Below are positions 10,833 to 20,021 of a stretch of DNA of 61,338 nucleotides, piece by piece. The notes beneath the pieces are model-generated. The model searched no databases and was not told the DNA's origin. It was given only the letters and a program-made list of their open reading frames with translations. The DNA is taken from NCBI RefSeq assembly GCF_000350225.1, contig NW_005179336.1, forward strand, positions 1-61,338. The letters are read 5' to 3'. A program made the translations under genes and the position numbers. Every line of letters starts with the position of its first letter. The stretch's first letter is position 1. Source of the stretch: Chondrus crispus (lineage: Eukaryota > Rhodophyta > Florideophyceae > Gigartinales > Gigartinaceae).

Positions 10833-12476
10833 ATGATGCGCGGACTTCTTACTGGCGTGCGCTCCGCCGTTCGTGCGGGCGCCGTCCCAATGCGTGCTCG
10901 TTCCGCCCCGATCGCCACCCTCCGGACCTCGGCTCCGGTCCAGGCCGCCATGGATCCAGCTGAGGTCTCCTCCATCATCGAGGATCGCATTATCAACTAT
11001 CAGCAGAAGATCGATCTCGATGAGGTCGGTCGTGTCCTCTCTATTGGTGACGGTATCGCGCGTGTCTATGGCCTCAACAATTGCAAGGCAGGAGAAATGG
11101 TTGAGTTCGAGTCGGGTCTCAAGGGAATGGCTCTCAACCTCGAAGTCGGAAACTGTGGTATTGTCGTCTTTGGAAACGATCGTGAAATCGCGGAAGGCCA
11201 GACTTGCAAGCGTACTGGTGCCATTGTCGATGTTCCCGTCGGTAGTGGAATGCTTGGCCGAGTCGTCGATGCCCTTGGCAACCCGATCGATGGTAAGGGC
11301 CCCATCCAGAACGTCACTCGCGAGCGTGTTGAGGTGAAGGCCCCAGGTATCATGCCCCGTATGGGTGTGCATGAGCCTATGCAGACCGGGCTCAAGGCCG
11401 TTGATGCCCTCGTCCCTATTGGTCGTGGCCAGCGTGAGCTCATCATCGGTGATCGTCAGACTGGTAAGACTGCCGTCGCGCTTGACACAATTCTCAACCA
11501 AAAGGTGAATTTTGATAGCGGTGATGTCGAGAAGCAGCTATACTGCGTTTATGTTGCCATCGGCCAAAAGCGGTCAACTGTTGCTCAGCTTGCCAAGACT
11601 CTTGAAGAAGCTGGCGCTCTCAAGTATTCGATCATTGTTGCTGCCACTGCTTCTGATGCAGCTCCGCTGCAGTTCCTCGCACCCTACGCTGGCTGCGCCA
11701 TTGGTGAGTATTTCCGCGACAATGGCAAGCACGCCCTCATCGTCTATGACGATCTCTCCAAGCAGGCTGTCGCCTACCGTCAGATGTCTCTTCTTCTTCG
11801 TCGTCCTCCTGGTCGTGAAGCCTACCCCGGAGATATTTTCTACCTGCATTCCCGTCTGCTTGAACGTGCCGCTAAGATGAACAAGGAGGTTGGCGGAGGA
11901 TCCCTGACTGCGCTCCCCATCATTGAGACGCAGGCTGGTGATGTGTCCGCTTACGTGCCGACCAACGTTATTTCTATCACTGATGGACAGGTTTTCTTGG
12001 AGACTGAGCTGTTCTACAAGGGACAACGTCCAGCTATTAATGTCGGTTTGTCCGTGTCTCGTGTCGGGTCTGCTGCTCAGATGAAGGCGATGAAGCAAGT
12101 GGCTGGTTCCATGAAGTTGGAGCTGGCCCAGCATCGGGAGGTTGCTGCGTTCGCTCAGTTCGGTTCTGATCTTGATGCATCAACACAGCAAATGCTTAAC
12201 AGAGGTGATCGCCTCAATGAGTTGCTCAAGCAGGATCAGTTTGTTCCGATGCCACCAGAGGAGCAGGTTGTGACTTTGTATGCAGGTGTTCGAGGATTCC
12301 TTGACAAGATGCCGGTTGGAAAGATCAAGGAATTCGAGACTTCATACCTCAAGTACATGCGTGCAAACCATAACGATTTGTTGGAGACTATCAGGAAGGA
12401 GGGAAGTGTGTCAGACAAGACGGATGGCTCTCTGAAGAACGCACTTACGACCTTTTTGGAGACTTTCAACGTGTAA
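10833..12476 (+). CDS. ATP1: Mitochondrial F1F0 ATP synthase subunit alpha
   Basis: This is the non-catalytic nucleotide-binding subunit of the F1 head of mitochondrial ATP synthase. The ATG at 10833 gives 547 residues and a typical N-terminal presequence: it is rich in Arg, Ala and Ser, has almost no acids, and starts [16 protein letters not shown]. The mature part follows, with VSSIIEDRI. Walker A is GDRQTGKTA (about residue 205). [17 protein letters not shown], the [15 protein letters not shown] signature and the [10 protein letters not shown] segment that provides the arginine finger are all present. Length and motifs match the family throughout. The gene is nuclear-encoded and has no introns. 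The upstream 150 bp is CT-rich, as in several other host genes here. A longer open frame upstream has no ATG and is not used. Confidence 0.97.
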   Translation: MMRGLLTGVRSAVRAGAVPMRARSAPIATLRTSAPVQAAMDPAEVSSIIEDRIINYQQKIDLDEVGRVLSIGDGIARVYGLNNCKAGEMVEFESGLKGMALNLEVGNCGIVVFGNDREIAEGQTCKRTGAIVDVPVGSGMLGRVVDALGNPIDGKGPIQNVTRERVEVKAPGIMPRMGVHEPMQTGLKAVDALVPIGRGQRELIIGDRQTGKTAVALDTILNQKVNFDSGDVEKQLYCVYVAIGQKRSTVAQLAKTLEEAGALKYSIIVAATASDAAPLQFLAPYAGCAIGEYFRDNGKHALIVYDDLSKQAVAYRQMSLLLRRPPGREAYPGDIFYLHSRLLERAAKMNKEVGGGSLTALPIIETQAGDVSAYVPTNVISITDGQVFLETELFYKGQRPAINVGLSVSRVGSAAQMKAMKQVAGSMKLELAQHREVAAFAQFGSDLDASTQQMLNRGDRLNELLKQDQFVPMPPEEQVVTLYAGVRGFLDKMPVGKIKEFETSYLKYMRANHNDLLETIRKEGSVSDKTDGSLKNALTTFLETFNV

Positions 12477-14778
12477 CGGGCTGGGTGTGGAGCGCTTGTC
12501 TGCAGAATAGCCGGCTATGCGACGCTGCCCCGTAGTTTGAGTAGCGGTTTTTTCTTCTAGGGTTTAGGGGCTGGCGGTTGTGCTCAGATTAATCTGCCTA
12601 TGAAAGTGGAGAGCTATTTGGTAAACCAGTTGTTTTTGTCCCCGAGTTTGCGTTCACGCATGAGATAGCGCGAAGGTTACGGGATCTTGAAAATTAGCTG
12701 GGCGATAAGTTGAGTGAAACGTGGCAAGTAAGCCTTGATTCCTACTTTTACACGAAGGGTGACTGTGGTGCATTTGAATTGTATCCGCAAATCATTATCT
12801 ATTGCGGCATAGCCGGTAGCAGGAGCGGTGCAACTCCATAATATGGAGTCATTCACCATTTCTCATATAATGAGAAATGGTGAAGGACAGCTCATAGTAC
12901 GCGCACAGAAGCATGCATCTGCAGTAATCCCATGAGCCATAGAGGGTCAATTGGAAAGTTAGGATCACGTGAGTGTGTCGTTGTTTGTGACGTTAGAAAA
13001 TGGCGGTGGCTGGACAGCCTTGGTCGTGATGACCTTTAGGCGAAAACTATTGAAGCAATTCACAATGTGTATAGAGCAGTGAAGACTAAAAAAAAAAGGC
13101 AGGCATGCGAGGCACAACAGAAGAAGCAGTCTAGAGGATTGCAAGTGGACAGGGGGCTGCGTAGGTTTTGGGATTTTGATGCTTGCCTTGAAAAGGATGC
13201 TTGCCATACACATTCGAAGTCATAGAACAATGGGTGGTCGACAGGAGCGGTAGTTGACCCTTTCAGCCTCTGCAGTACATACGTACATACAGTATCAAGC
13301 CAGATGGTTATGCCTATAGCAGCCAACCCTTCAACAGTACTAAACGTCACTTTACGTTTATTAAGGGTATGGAAGGGGAGCAAAAACGTCGACACATTCC
13401 TCGCACACCATACATGTACGCTTCATTCTTACTAGAATTGCGCACATCTCTTTCTCACCAGCAACACCCTCGACTGAATACTTTCTCTGGCACCATGCAA
13501 CCTGCCGTACAGTACTACATACTATTACATACTAAATGTAATACGATATTCCAGATAGACATATATCCTGGTGGAAGGACAATCAGGCTGTTTCCATGCG
13601 GTGCCGACATTGAGAATGCTTTTTCGCATGCGCCATTTCAGCTACTGTACTGTACCAAGGGTACTGTACAAATTAGCGGTAAAAGCCAACAGGCACGAGA
13701 GCAAGAAGAGGAACGAGATGCAAGATGCATCTTTGGCGATGCAAGCAATGGTTGGCGAAGTGAGGAATTACACTTCTTACAGTGCATGGGAGATGATTCA
13801 GCCCTTTTCAAATTTCATTTTACACAGCTGGATCGGGAGTCCCGATCCCGCCTGTGTAATTCCGGGTAATCCGGTTCAGCCTTTTTCAAATTTTCTCGAA
13901 AACGGCGGGGCTCTCTCATGCCTCGCAACGAATCCTCCAGGCGGCCGCCTCTAATTGGTGCAAACCATCGAATGAATCCGCGCTCTTTCCACCTCGTGTC
14001 CACGTGTGCCCGCTGCCGTACCGACGGGGTCTACCGACGGGAGCTGCTCATCTTGCACGCGCCGTGCTGCAGCATCGGGGCGGTTTAGGCTCCGAGATAT
14101 TTCCCAGAGAGAGGCGGTTGAGAGAGCCGGCACCTGCCGCACCGCCACCCGCCGCACCGCGCCCCTACAGTCGTCCGCGCACGCCGCGCCTCGCCCTCCG
14201 CCCTGTGCACGCCGTATCCCCGCCGCGCCCTTACCTCACCGATCGCCCGTTACATGCACGGCGCCGCCTTTGCGTCAGTCCTCACGCCCGACGCCCGTCC
14301 GCAGCGTTTACGCGCGATCCGGCCGCGTCAGCTGCCGTGCCGCCGCCCGCTGCAAAATCCACCCGCCCCACTCTCACGCACCCCGTTGCACGATCTCGCA
14401 CCCCTCCCCTTCCCCCGCCGCCCCCCAATCTCCCGCCACGCCAACCCGCGTGCTCACGCCGTCCCCGCCCGCGCCTATGGCATACAGTCCCGCGCCCGCC
14501 GGGTCCGGTACAACATTGTACGGTACATACCCGGCCGCCCCCGCCTTGTCAACTCATCGGGAAGGTACACCTGTTCTTAGTGCCAACTGCGCAACCTACC
14601 GGCACGGTGTGCTGTCGCCGGAAGCTTCGCCTGCCTGTCGCCGCGCCAGCATACGACCTTCCCAGCCCTTCGCGGCTTATACCTCCCCCTCCCAGACTTT
14701 GTTATAAGCCCGCCCGCCCTGCGTCCCCTCCCTCTCCCAGCACCACTTCCCCCCACTCCTGCACTCCTGCACCTCAAA
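12477..14778. other. 2.3-kb intergenic region with hairpins and TACTGTA motifs
   Basis: No supported gene. 12834-12884 holds two adjacent inverted repeats. 13270-13680 carries many copies of TACAGTA/TACTGTA, including ACTGTACTGTACCAAGGG. 14000-14770 is very C- and CT-rich and leads into the next gene. The proline/arginine-rich frames there reflect base composition, not protein. Confidence 0.6.
12852..12884. repeat. Perfect 15-bp inverted repeat with 3-nt loop
   Basis: The arms TTCACCATTTCTCAT and ATGAGAAATGGTGAA pair perfectly around ATA. It directly follows a smaller inverted repeat (ACTCCAT-AAT-ATGGAGT, 12834-12850). It lies about 375 bp after the ATP synthase stop codon. Confidence 0.9.
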
Positions 14779-15294
14779 ATGAAGCTCAATCTCTTCATCG
14801 CCGCCGTCCTCTCCGCCGCCCTGTGCGCGCGCGCGCACATGGGTCTCACGCCCACCGAGGCGCAGATCGGCGAGTCCGCCATCGTCACGCTGCGCATCGG
14901 GCACGACTGCGGCGACGACACGATCGGCACGACCAATTTCACGATCGAGCTACCGCCGCGTCTGGCGTACGTCAGCGTCGAGCAGTCGCCCAACTGGAGG
15001 ACCATCATCCACAAGGCCGAGGCCAAGCCGCCCATGCCGGGCCCCGTGCACGAGTACATCAGAGCCGTCACCTACCTCGGCTTCCTCCCGGATGACTATT
15101 ACCAGCTCTTCAACCTCCGCATCAGGATGCCGGAGACCCCCGGAGAGATGCTCTGGTTCAGCGGATACCAGGATTGCCACAACCAGGGAACCTCCATCGC
15201 GTGGAACGTTATCCCCAATGACGAGAACCCCGACCCAAGGTACCCCGCCAGAGGTATAGTGTTGGTCAACCACACCCTCCCCGTTTCTCATTAA
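14779..15294 (+). CDS. Secreted YcnI-like (DUF1775) putative copper-binding protein
   Basis: This 171-residue protein has a clear signal peptide (LNLFIAAVLSAALCARA) that would be cleaved just before His20. A mature N-terminal His is the key copper ligand in YcnI-family proteins. The rest fits the family: an Ig-like beta domain with TPTEAQIGESAIVTLRI, a GHDCG turn, IELPP and NWRT, a GFLPDDYYQLFNLRIRMPE core, a GYQDC motif matching the family's Q-x-C, and TSIAWNVIP with a conserved Trp142. Glu32 sits 12 residues after the His, where a second ligand is expected from what I recall of the Bacillus protein. Unlike many bacterial members it has no C-terminal membrane anchor and no fused CopC/CopD. 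It stands alone between housekeeping genes. It is inferred to act in the secretory pathway or cell wall in copper binding. Confidence 0.75.
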   Translation: MKLNLFIAAVLSAALCARAHMGLTPTEAQIGESAIVTLRIGHDCGDDTIGTTNFTIELPPRLAYVSVEQSPNWRTIIHKAEAKPPMPGPVHEYIRAVTYLGFLPDDYYQLFNLRIRMPETPGEMLWFSGYQDCHNQGTSIAWNVIPNDENPDPRYPARGIVLVNHTLPVSH

Positions 15295-15845
15295 CTGGCC
15301 TAGTTGCCGGCCCGGCTTAGCAGCAGGGGGGTGCAGCAACGCATATATCTTTTTTAATATTTGTTGTTGAGTTATCGCGCCCGTGTTCCTGAGGAATGCG
15401 GCGTGAATGTTGCAGGACGAGTAAACATATTATTACCAATGCTTCAGCTTTCACGGGAAGGTGCTGGGAAGGGTAGTCCACTCTGCCGTCCCTACGGATG
15501 CAGTGTACACGTATACACATGTACACGTACGCGTAGTGACACGTTTCACTGCCCGCATCAAATTTCGCGGGACACAGTCTTCACCTACACAGCTGCCTAC
15601 ACAGCTGCACTATCTGTAGAGAGTCAGCACTACCCGTGATGCATCAATCCCACAGCCTTATCGACTACTTTTGAAGCCTCATCACCTGCGTGTCGATAGG
15701 AAGAAACTCCACCCCGCCCACGGACAAGCTGGCCACGCCCACAAAAGCGCCCACTACGCCGTCTCAATCCCCGCCGATGGAACCGACATTCCGCTTAGCG
15801 ACCATACAAAGCGTCATCCAAACCCGCCAACCGACTCCACCAACA
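15295..15845. other. Intergenic region and leader of the TBCE gene
   Basis: This stretch of about 550 bp has no supported gene. It includes GTACAC-rich runs (15505-15530) and a CT/AC-rich leader near the next start codon. An in-frame ATG at 15777 would add 23 residues to the TBCE protein and cannot be excluded. Confidence 0.5.
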
Positions 15846-17459
15846 ATGTCCGACCTTTCCGTCGGCGCACGCGTCGAGCACCTCGGCCACCGCGCCACTG
15901 TGCGCTTCCTCGGCCGTTTGAAAGGCCGCCCCGCAGACACCTGGGTCGGCTTGGAATGGGACGACCACACGCGCGGGAAGCACTCAGGTGCCGTCGACGG
16001 CGTCCAATACTTCCAAGTCGATCGCCCCGGCTCCGCCAGTTTCATCAAGAAGTCCAAGCTGGGCGCGGCCGGCCGCGTGTCGTTCGAGGCCGCGCTGAGG
16101 CAACGCTACGTCACAGACGCTTCCGACACCAGTTATCGCGAGCAGCGCCATGAGATCGGCGGCTCCGGTGGCAAGGTCGAGTTTCGGTTTGGGGACTGCA
16201 TGCTGCCGATGCGACGCCTCAAGTTTGTCGACTTATCGGGGCTGGGCGTCGCTGCGGGGCTGGAGGAGGAGAAGCAGCCGGGAGACCTGCTCGTCGCGAT
16301 GCGAGAACTACGTCTGGCGGACTCGCTGTTTGAGTCTATGCGGTTTGTGCACCAAATACTCAACGAGTTTTTAAAGTTGGCCGTGCTGGACGTGTCGCGC
16401 AACGTGTTGGGCGGAAGCGATTCGCCCGCGGAGGCGATCGAAGGGGCAAGGCATGACTGCCTACACACCTTGATCATGAATAGCTGCAATGTGGCGTGGA
16501 AGGATATACGAACGCTGTGCGGGCGGACACCAAATTTGCGCGAACTGCGCGTGTACAACTGTTCGATCACGTCATTACAGCAGCCCGAGGCTTTCGTGCA
16601 GACGTTTGCACGGCTCCAGCTGCTGGACCTAGACCAGAACGGTGTGTCATGGGCGACGGTGGTCAGCCACCTCGGCGCGTTGCCGCACTTGAGGGAACTG
16701 TACCTCAGCAGGAATGGACTGGAGGACTGCGACGCGCTGCTCGCGACCGAGGCGGGTGGAGGGGCCGTGTTCAGACGGCTGGAAATTTTGAGCTTGGCAG
16801 GGAATAAGCTGGACGGGTGGCGCGTGGTCACGGCACTGCACGCGTTGCCGGCGCTCAGGCAGTTGCGCTTGGCCGGGAACCCTGTCATGGCAGACGAGGA
16901 AGACGTGGAACGGGAGAGTCTGAAGTGTGGGGTTTTAGTTATGACGGGGCGGATGCACGCGATCGCAAGAGTTGGACAGATGCAGTTGTTGGACGGGTCG
17001 AGTATATCTGAGGATGAGCGACTGTATGCAGAAAAGAAGTATGTGATTGAGGTGTGCGCAGCGGGAGCAAACGCACGCGGTATGGCGCAAGCGAAGCTGG
17101 AGAACCCCCGGCTGGAGGAGCTGTGGGCAAAGTTCGAGTTGGATGACAACGGTGGAATGGGTGCGGGGCGCAAGGGAGTGACGGGATCTATGAAGGACGA
17201 CCTCATTAAAGTGCAGATGGAAGCGACTGCGAAAGCGGGGGCGGGGCGGCAGTGTGTGACTCGGCATGTTCCGAGGAATGTGACGATTGAACGGGTGAAG
17301 CGGATTGCGAACCGATTGCTGAGGATTAAGGGCGTGACGGAGGAGGTGTTCATTCAGGTAGGGGGGGATATCAAGGAGGTTGAAGATGAGTCACGGGATA
17401 TCGACTATTGGCTGAGTTTTGGAGATGAAGGGGAGGGTATTAAGCTTATTTGTGCTTGA
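15846..17459 (+). CDS. TBCE: Tubulin-folding cofactor E (CAP-Gly, leucine-rich repeats, ubiquitin-like end)
   Basis: TBCE binds alpha-tubulin and, with cofactors B, C, D and Arl2, assembles or disassembles the tubulin dimer in the cytosol. The chosen ATG gives 537 residues beginning MSDLSVGARV, directly before the CAP-Gly domain (about residues 5-75), with WVGLEWDDHTRGKHSG and the terminal FIKKSKL. Leucine-rich repeats follow (about 165-395), for example LRLAGNPV and LRELYLSRNGLED. The last 80 residues form a ubiquitin-like domain, VTIERVKRIANRLLRIKG to YWLSFGDEGEGIKL. The three-part layout and length match the TBCE family well. Within CAP-Gly the usual GKNDG is GKHSG, a common TBCE variant. 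No introns are visible. Confidence 0.9.
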   Translation: MSDLSVGARVEHLGHRATVRFLGRLKGRPADTWVGLEWDDHTRGKHSGAVDGVQYFQVDRPGSASFIKKSKLGAAGRVSFEAALRQRYVTDASDTSYREQRHEIGGSGGKVEFRFGDCMLPMRRLKFVDLSGLGVAAGLEEEKQPGDLLVAMRELRLADSLFESMRFVHQILNEFLKLAVLDVSRNVLGGSDSPAEAIEGARHDCLHTLIMNSCNVAWKDIRTLCGRTPNLRELRVYNCSITSLQQPEAFVQTFARLQLLDLDQNGVSWATVVSHLGALPHLRELYLSRNGLEDCDALLATEAGGGAVFRRLEILSLAGNKLDGWRVVTALHALPALRQLRLAGNPVMADEEDVERESLKCGVLVMTGRMHAIARVGQMQLLDGSSISEDERLYAEKKYVIEVCAAGANARGMAQAKLENPRLEELWAKFELDDNGGMGAGRKGVTGSMKDDLIKVQMEATAKAGAGRQCVTRHVPRNVTIERVKRIANRLLRIKGVTEEVFIQVGGDIKEVEDESRDIDYWLSFGDEGEGIKLICA

Positions 17460-17852
17460 GGAGAAGGGCGTTTTGTGCAGCGAGTCGAGGAGATTGAACC
17501 AATAGGTTGGACCGCATGCAAATGAGAGTCGAGGAAGAGCCGCATCCAAAAGGCGGGGAGGCATTTCGTTTGCTGTTCCGCGGGGTTTCGACTCACACTG
17601 CCTTTTCAAGTGTATCGATGAAATAGATGTTCCGTGGAAGAGTGGGAACTGATGGGAGTCCAATAGTGTACAGTAGCGAGAAGGTAAGGGCTCGTGGTTG
17701 GTACTGTATCCGCACGCACGAAGGTACAGTATCCTTCGGCTCGACGTGATGGAACTAGCCTTGGGTACTGTACCAAGGGTACCGTAGTGCCGTGTTCTTG
17801 CGGCTGCGATGCACGGTGCTTGATTGCATGGAGATGGACAGGAGACACGTGT

Positions 17853-17924
17853 CCAGTTCTAGAGCCAGCCAGTTCTAGAGCCAGCCAGTTCTAGAGCCAG
17901 CCAGTTCTAGAGCCAGCCAGTTCT
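17853..17924. repeat. 16-bp tandem repeat, 4.5 copies
   Basis: The unit CCAGTTCTAGAGCCAG starts at 17853, 17869, 17885, 17901 and 17917, the last copy being partial. A diverged copy, CCAGCTCTAGAGCCAG, lies at about 18113, after the dispersed repeat. Confidence 0.95.
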
Positions 17925-17984
17925 GGGTCTTAGCTCTGTCGTAAATAAAGATGTAAGGTATATGATAAGGTACACATTAAGTTA

Positions 17985-18095
17985 AATGGCTTCTTTTGCC
18001 CCTACGTATTGTAATTGAGTTTATTGAGAATTGTATTAAAATCACGGTGCATATCGCGTATGATAAAAAACTTTATTACAACCAGGGAGAACCCG
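17985..18095. repeat. Dispersed about 110-bp repeat, copy 2
   Basis: This is the same sequence and orientation as 8343-8450, with a 4-bp insertion (GTAT) after GCCCCTAC and one T fewer near the end. The homology stops sharply at both ends, which helps define the repeat unit. Confidence 0.9.
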
Positions 18096-18153
18096 TTCCG
18101 GGGAGAACCCGTTCCAGCTCTAGAGCCAGGCGGGACAGGCGGGGCGGGACGAG

Positions 18154-18160
18154 TATAAAA
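18154..18160 (+). promoter_or_regulatory. Probable TATA box of the GGT gene
   Basis: TATAAAA lies in the context GGGACGAGTATAAAAATAGG, about 240 bp before the GGT start codon and after a GC-rich run. The same GGGACGA...GAGTATAAAA arrangement recurs at 20340. Confidence 0.5.
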
Positions 18161-18398
18161 ATAGGGCGCGGCTGGACATGGACGTACAGTATGACAACGT
18201 CGTGAGGAGCAGGTGAGTGTGTGATAAGCATGCGCCGAGATCTCACACCTGCCGGTCAACCAGTCGATGCGATACAACCTCACCAACCTCTCCTTCCAGT
18301 CCCCACAACAGGTCCTCCCCTCCCGCTCCCTCCCCCCCGCATCGATGCCTCCGCACGTCGATCTCCCCTCCATCTCCACACTCTAACCCCTCCACCCC

Positions 18399-20021
18399 AT
18401 GGTCATCGTCCCCACTCCATCCCGCCGAGCCGTGTACGGCCGCGCCGCAGTCGCCAGCTCCCAGCCGCTCGCCACCTCTGCGGGCCTGCGCGCCCTTTTG
18501 CGCGGCGGCAATGCTGTCGACGCTGCCGTCACCGTCGCAGCGGCCCTCGCTGTTACAGAGCCATGTTCCAATGGCATAGGCGGCGATGCCTTCGCCCTGG
18601 TCTACAAGGCCTCCTCCCGCGGCGTCTCCGCCATGCACGGCAACGGCGCTGCCCCTGCCGCTCTCACCCCTGGTTTGCTCCAGCCTCCAGTCGCAACATC
18701 CTCTCCGCACGCCGTCACAGTCCCCGGCGCAGTCGCCCTGTGGGCGGACATGATCGAACGCCATGGAAGCGGCAATCTCAGCCTGGCCGATTTGCTCCAA
18801 CCTGCTATCGATCTCGCTTCTAATGGATTTCCCGTCGCCCCGCAAACTGCAGATGCATGGAAGGCTTCAACCTCTATACTACGCGCTGCGAGAGGGGGGA
18901 AAGAGCTGCTTATCGCGGAAGGAAGCAGTTGGCGCGCCCCGCATTCTGGAGAGGTATTCCGCGCCCCGGGCTTGGCCGCCACGCTACGCCGCGTCGCCAA
19001 GACCGGGAAGCGTGGCTTTTATGAGGGGCCCGTCGCGAGTGCCATCGTTGCTGTCGTAAGAGCAATGGGCGGCGTAATGACCCTCGAGGATCTTGCCAAG
19101 CATCGCACGGAAGATCGCGACTCATTGGCGACTCGCTTTAGGGAGTATACTGTGTACGAAACCGGCTTGCCCACCCACGGCGTTGTAGCTCTTATGGCCC
19201 TTAATATCCTTGATGGCTACACGCCGGAGGAGCTCAGCGATGAGGGCCGTGCCACGCACATTATGATCGATGCTTTGAGGCTTGCATACTCTGAAGCAGC
19301 TAAGGTTATCGCAGATCCCAAGGTCATGCCCGACAGGACTCGCGACCTTGTTAGCAAGAAGTACGCAGATCAGCTGAGGGCTCGAATGAGGGATAATACA
19401 TTATGCGAACTCCGCGATGGCGATGAAAAATGGCCCTCAGGGGGCACGGTACAGTTTTGTGCAGTGGATGCGGAAGGGAATGCCGTGTCGATGATTCAGA
19501 GCAACTACATGCCCTTCGGCACGGGATTGGTTCCTCGAAACATGGGCTTCAGTTTGAACAACCGCGGCTTAAACTTTTCATCAGTGAAGGGCCATCCGAA
19601 TGCTGCCCATGGCGGGAAGAAGCCGTATCACACGATCATCCCGGCTTTGATGACAAGGGGTGATGGTGGACTGTTCGCCGTGTTAGGCGTGATGGGCTCT
19701 TTCATGCAGCCACAGGGGCATGTGCAAGTAATTCGGAGGCTTGTCGACGAGGGACTTGATGCGCAAAAAGCACTCGATCACTCGCGCTTTCGCGTAACTG
19801 GGGCATTTTCCGCTGTTGAGGTGGGCATGGGAGATGACGCTGTATTTGTAGAGCCGGAAATAGGAGAGAATGTTGTTGAGGCGTTGACCTCGAGAGGGCA
19901 TGAAGTTCGGATTGGGGAGCGGCATATTTTCGGGCGTGGCCAGGTTATCGTTAGGAGAGGGGAAGATGTAGTCGAAGCTGGGTCCGATAATCGCGCGGAC
20001 GGGTACGCTGCCGTCCTTTAG
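18399..20021 (+). CDS. Gamma-glutamyltransferase family protein (YwrD-like)
   Basis: This 540-residue Ntn-hydrolase of the GGT family is expected to cleave or transfer gamma-glutamyl groups, as from glutathione. The N-terminal GGNAVDAAVTVAAAL and EPCSNGIGGDAF motifs mark the large subunit. The presumed catalytic Thr350, where autocleavage would occur, is in SGGTVQFCAVDAEGNAVS. GTGLVPRNMGFSLNNRG and GKKPYHTIIPALM follow. The SMIQSNYMPFG and HPNAAHGGKKPYHT details look like the bacterial YwrD branch rather than classical animal or plant GGT. There is no N-terminal anchor or signal peptide, so the protein is probably cytosolic. The branch is unusual for a eukaryote and hints at bacterial origin, but an alignment tree was not possible here. 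It has no introns. Confidence 0.85.
   Translation: MVIVPTPSRRAVYGRAAVASSQPLATSAGLRALLRGGNAVDAAVTVAAALAVTEPCSNGIGGDAFALVYKASSRGVSAMHGNGAAPAALTPGLLQPPVATSSPHAVTVPGAVALWADMIERHGSGNLSLADLLQPAIDLASNGFPVAPQTADAWKASTSILRAARGGKELLIAEGSSWRAPHSGEVFRAPGLAATLRRVAKTGKRGFYEGPVASAIVAVVRAMGGVMTLEDLAKHRTEDRDSLATRFREYTVYETGLPTHGVVALMALNILDGYTPEELSDEGRATHIMIDALRLAYSEAAKVIADPKVMPDRTRDLVSKKYADQLRARMRDNTLCELRDGDEKWPSGGTVQFCAVDAEGNAVSMIQSNYMPFGTGLVPRNMGFSLNNRGLNFSSVKGHPNAAHGGKKPYHTIIPALMTRGDGGLFAVLGVMGSFMQPQGHVQVIRRLVDEGLDAQKALDHSRFRVTGAFSAVEVGMGDDAVFVEPEIGENVVEALTSRGHEVRIGERHIFGRGQVIVRRGEDVVEAGSDNRADGYAAVL

Larger units (their letters stand above)
17460..18398. other. Intergenic region with repeats and the GGT promoter
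   Basis: No gene. It holds TACAGTA/TACTGTA motifs (17668-17770), the 16-bp tandem repeat, copy 2 of the dispersed 110-bp repeat, and a TATA-box region. A GTGAGT at 18213 and a pyrimidine-rich CCTTCCAG ending at 18299 could mark a small 5' UTR intron of the GGT gene. This is speculative. Confidence 0.5.

Noticed and set aside
10722..11501. 259-codon frame antisense to ATP synthase alpha
   Set aside because: A codon-bias shadow of a highly biased gene; the protein has no recognisable features.
13369..13954. Two overlapping frames of 127-166 codons
   Set aside because: Low-complexity intergenic DNA rich in TACTGTA words, with no protein motif and no good start context.
14004..15095. 363-codon Pro/Arg-rich frame overlapping the YcnI-like gene
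   Set aside because: It results from C-rich leader sequence, has no recognisable domain, and runs out of phase through a gene with a clear signal peptide and family motifs.
16133..17353. 406-codon frame antisense to TBCE
   Set aside because: A shadow of the GC-rich TBCE frame with no domain.
18213..18299. 5' UTR intron of the GGT gene
   Set aside because: GTGAGT and CCTTCCAG are present, but without transcript data the pair is weak; it is mentioned only in the intergenic entry.
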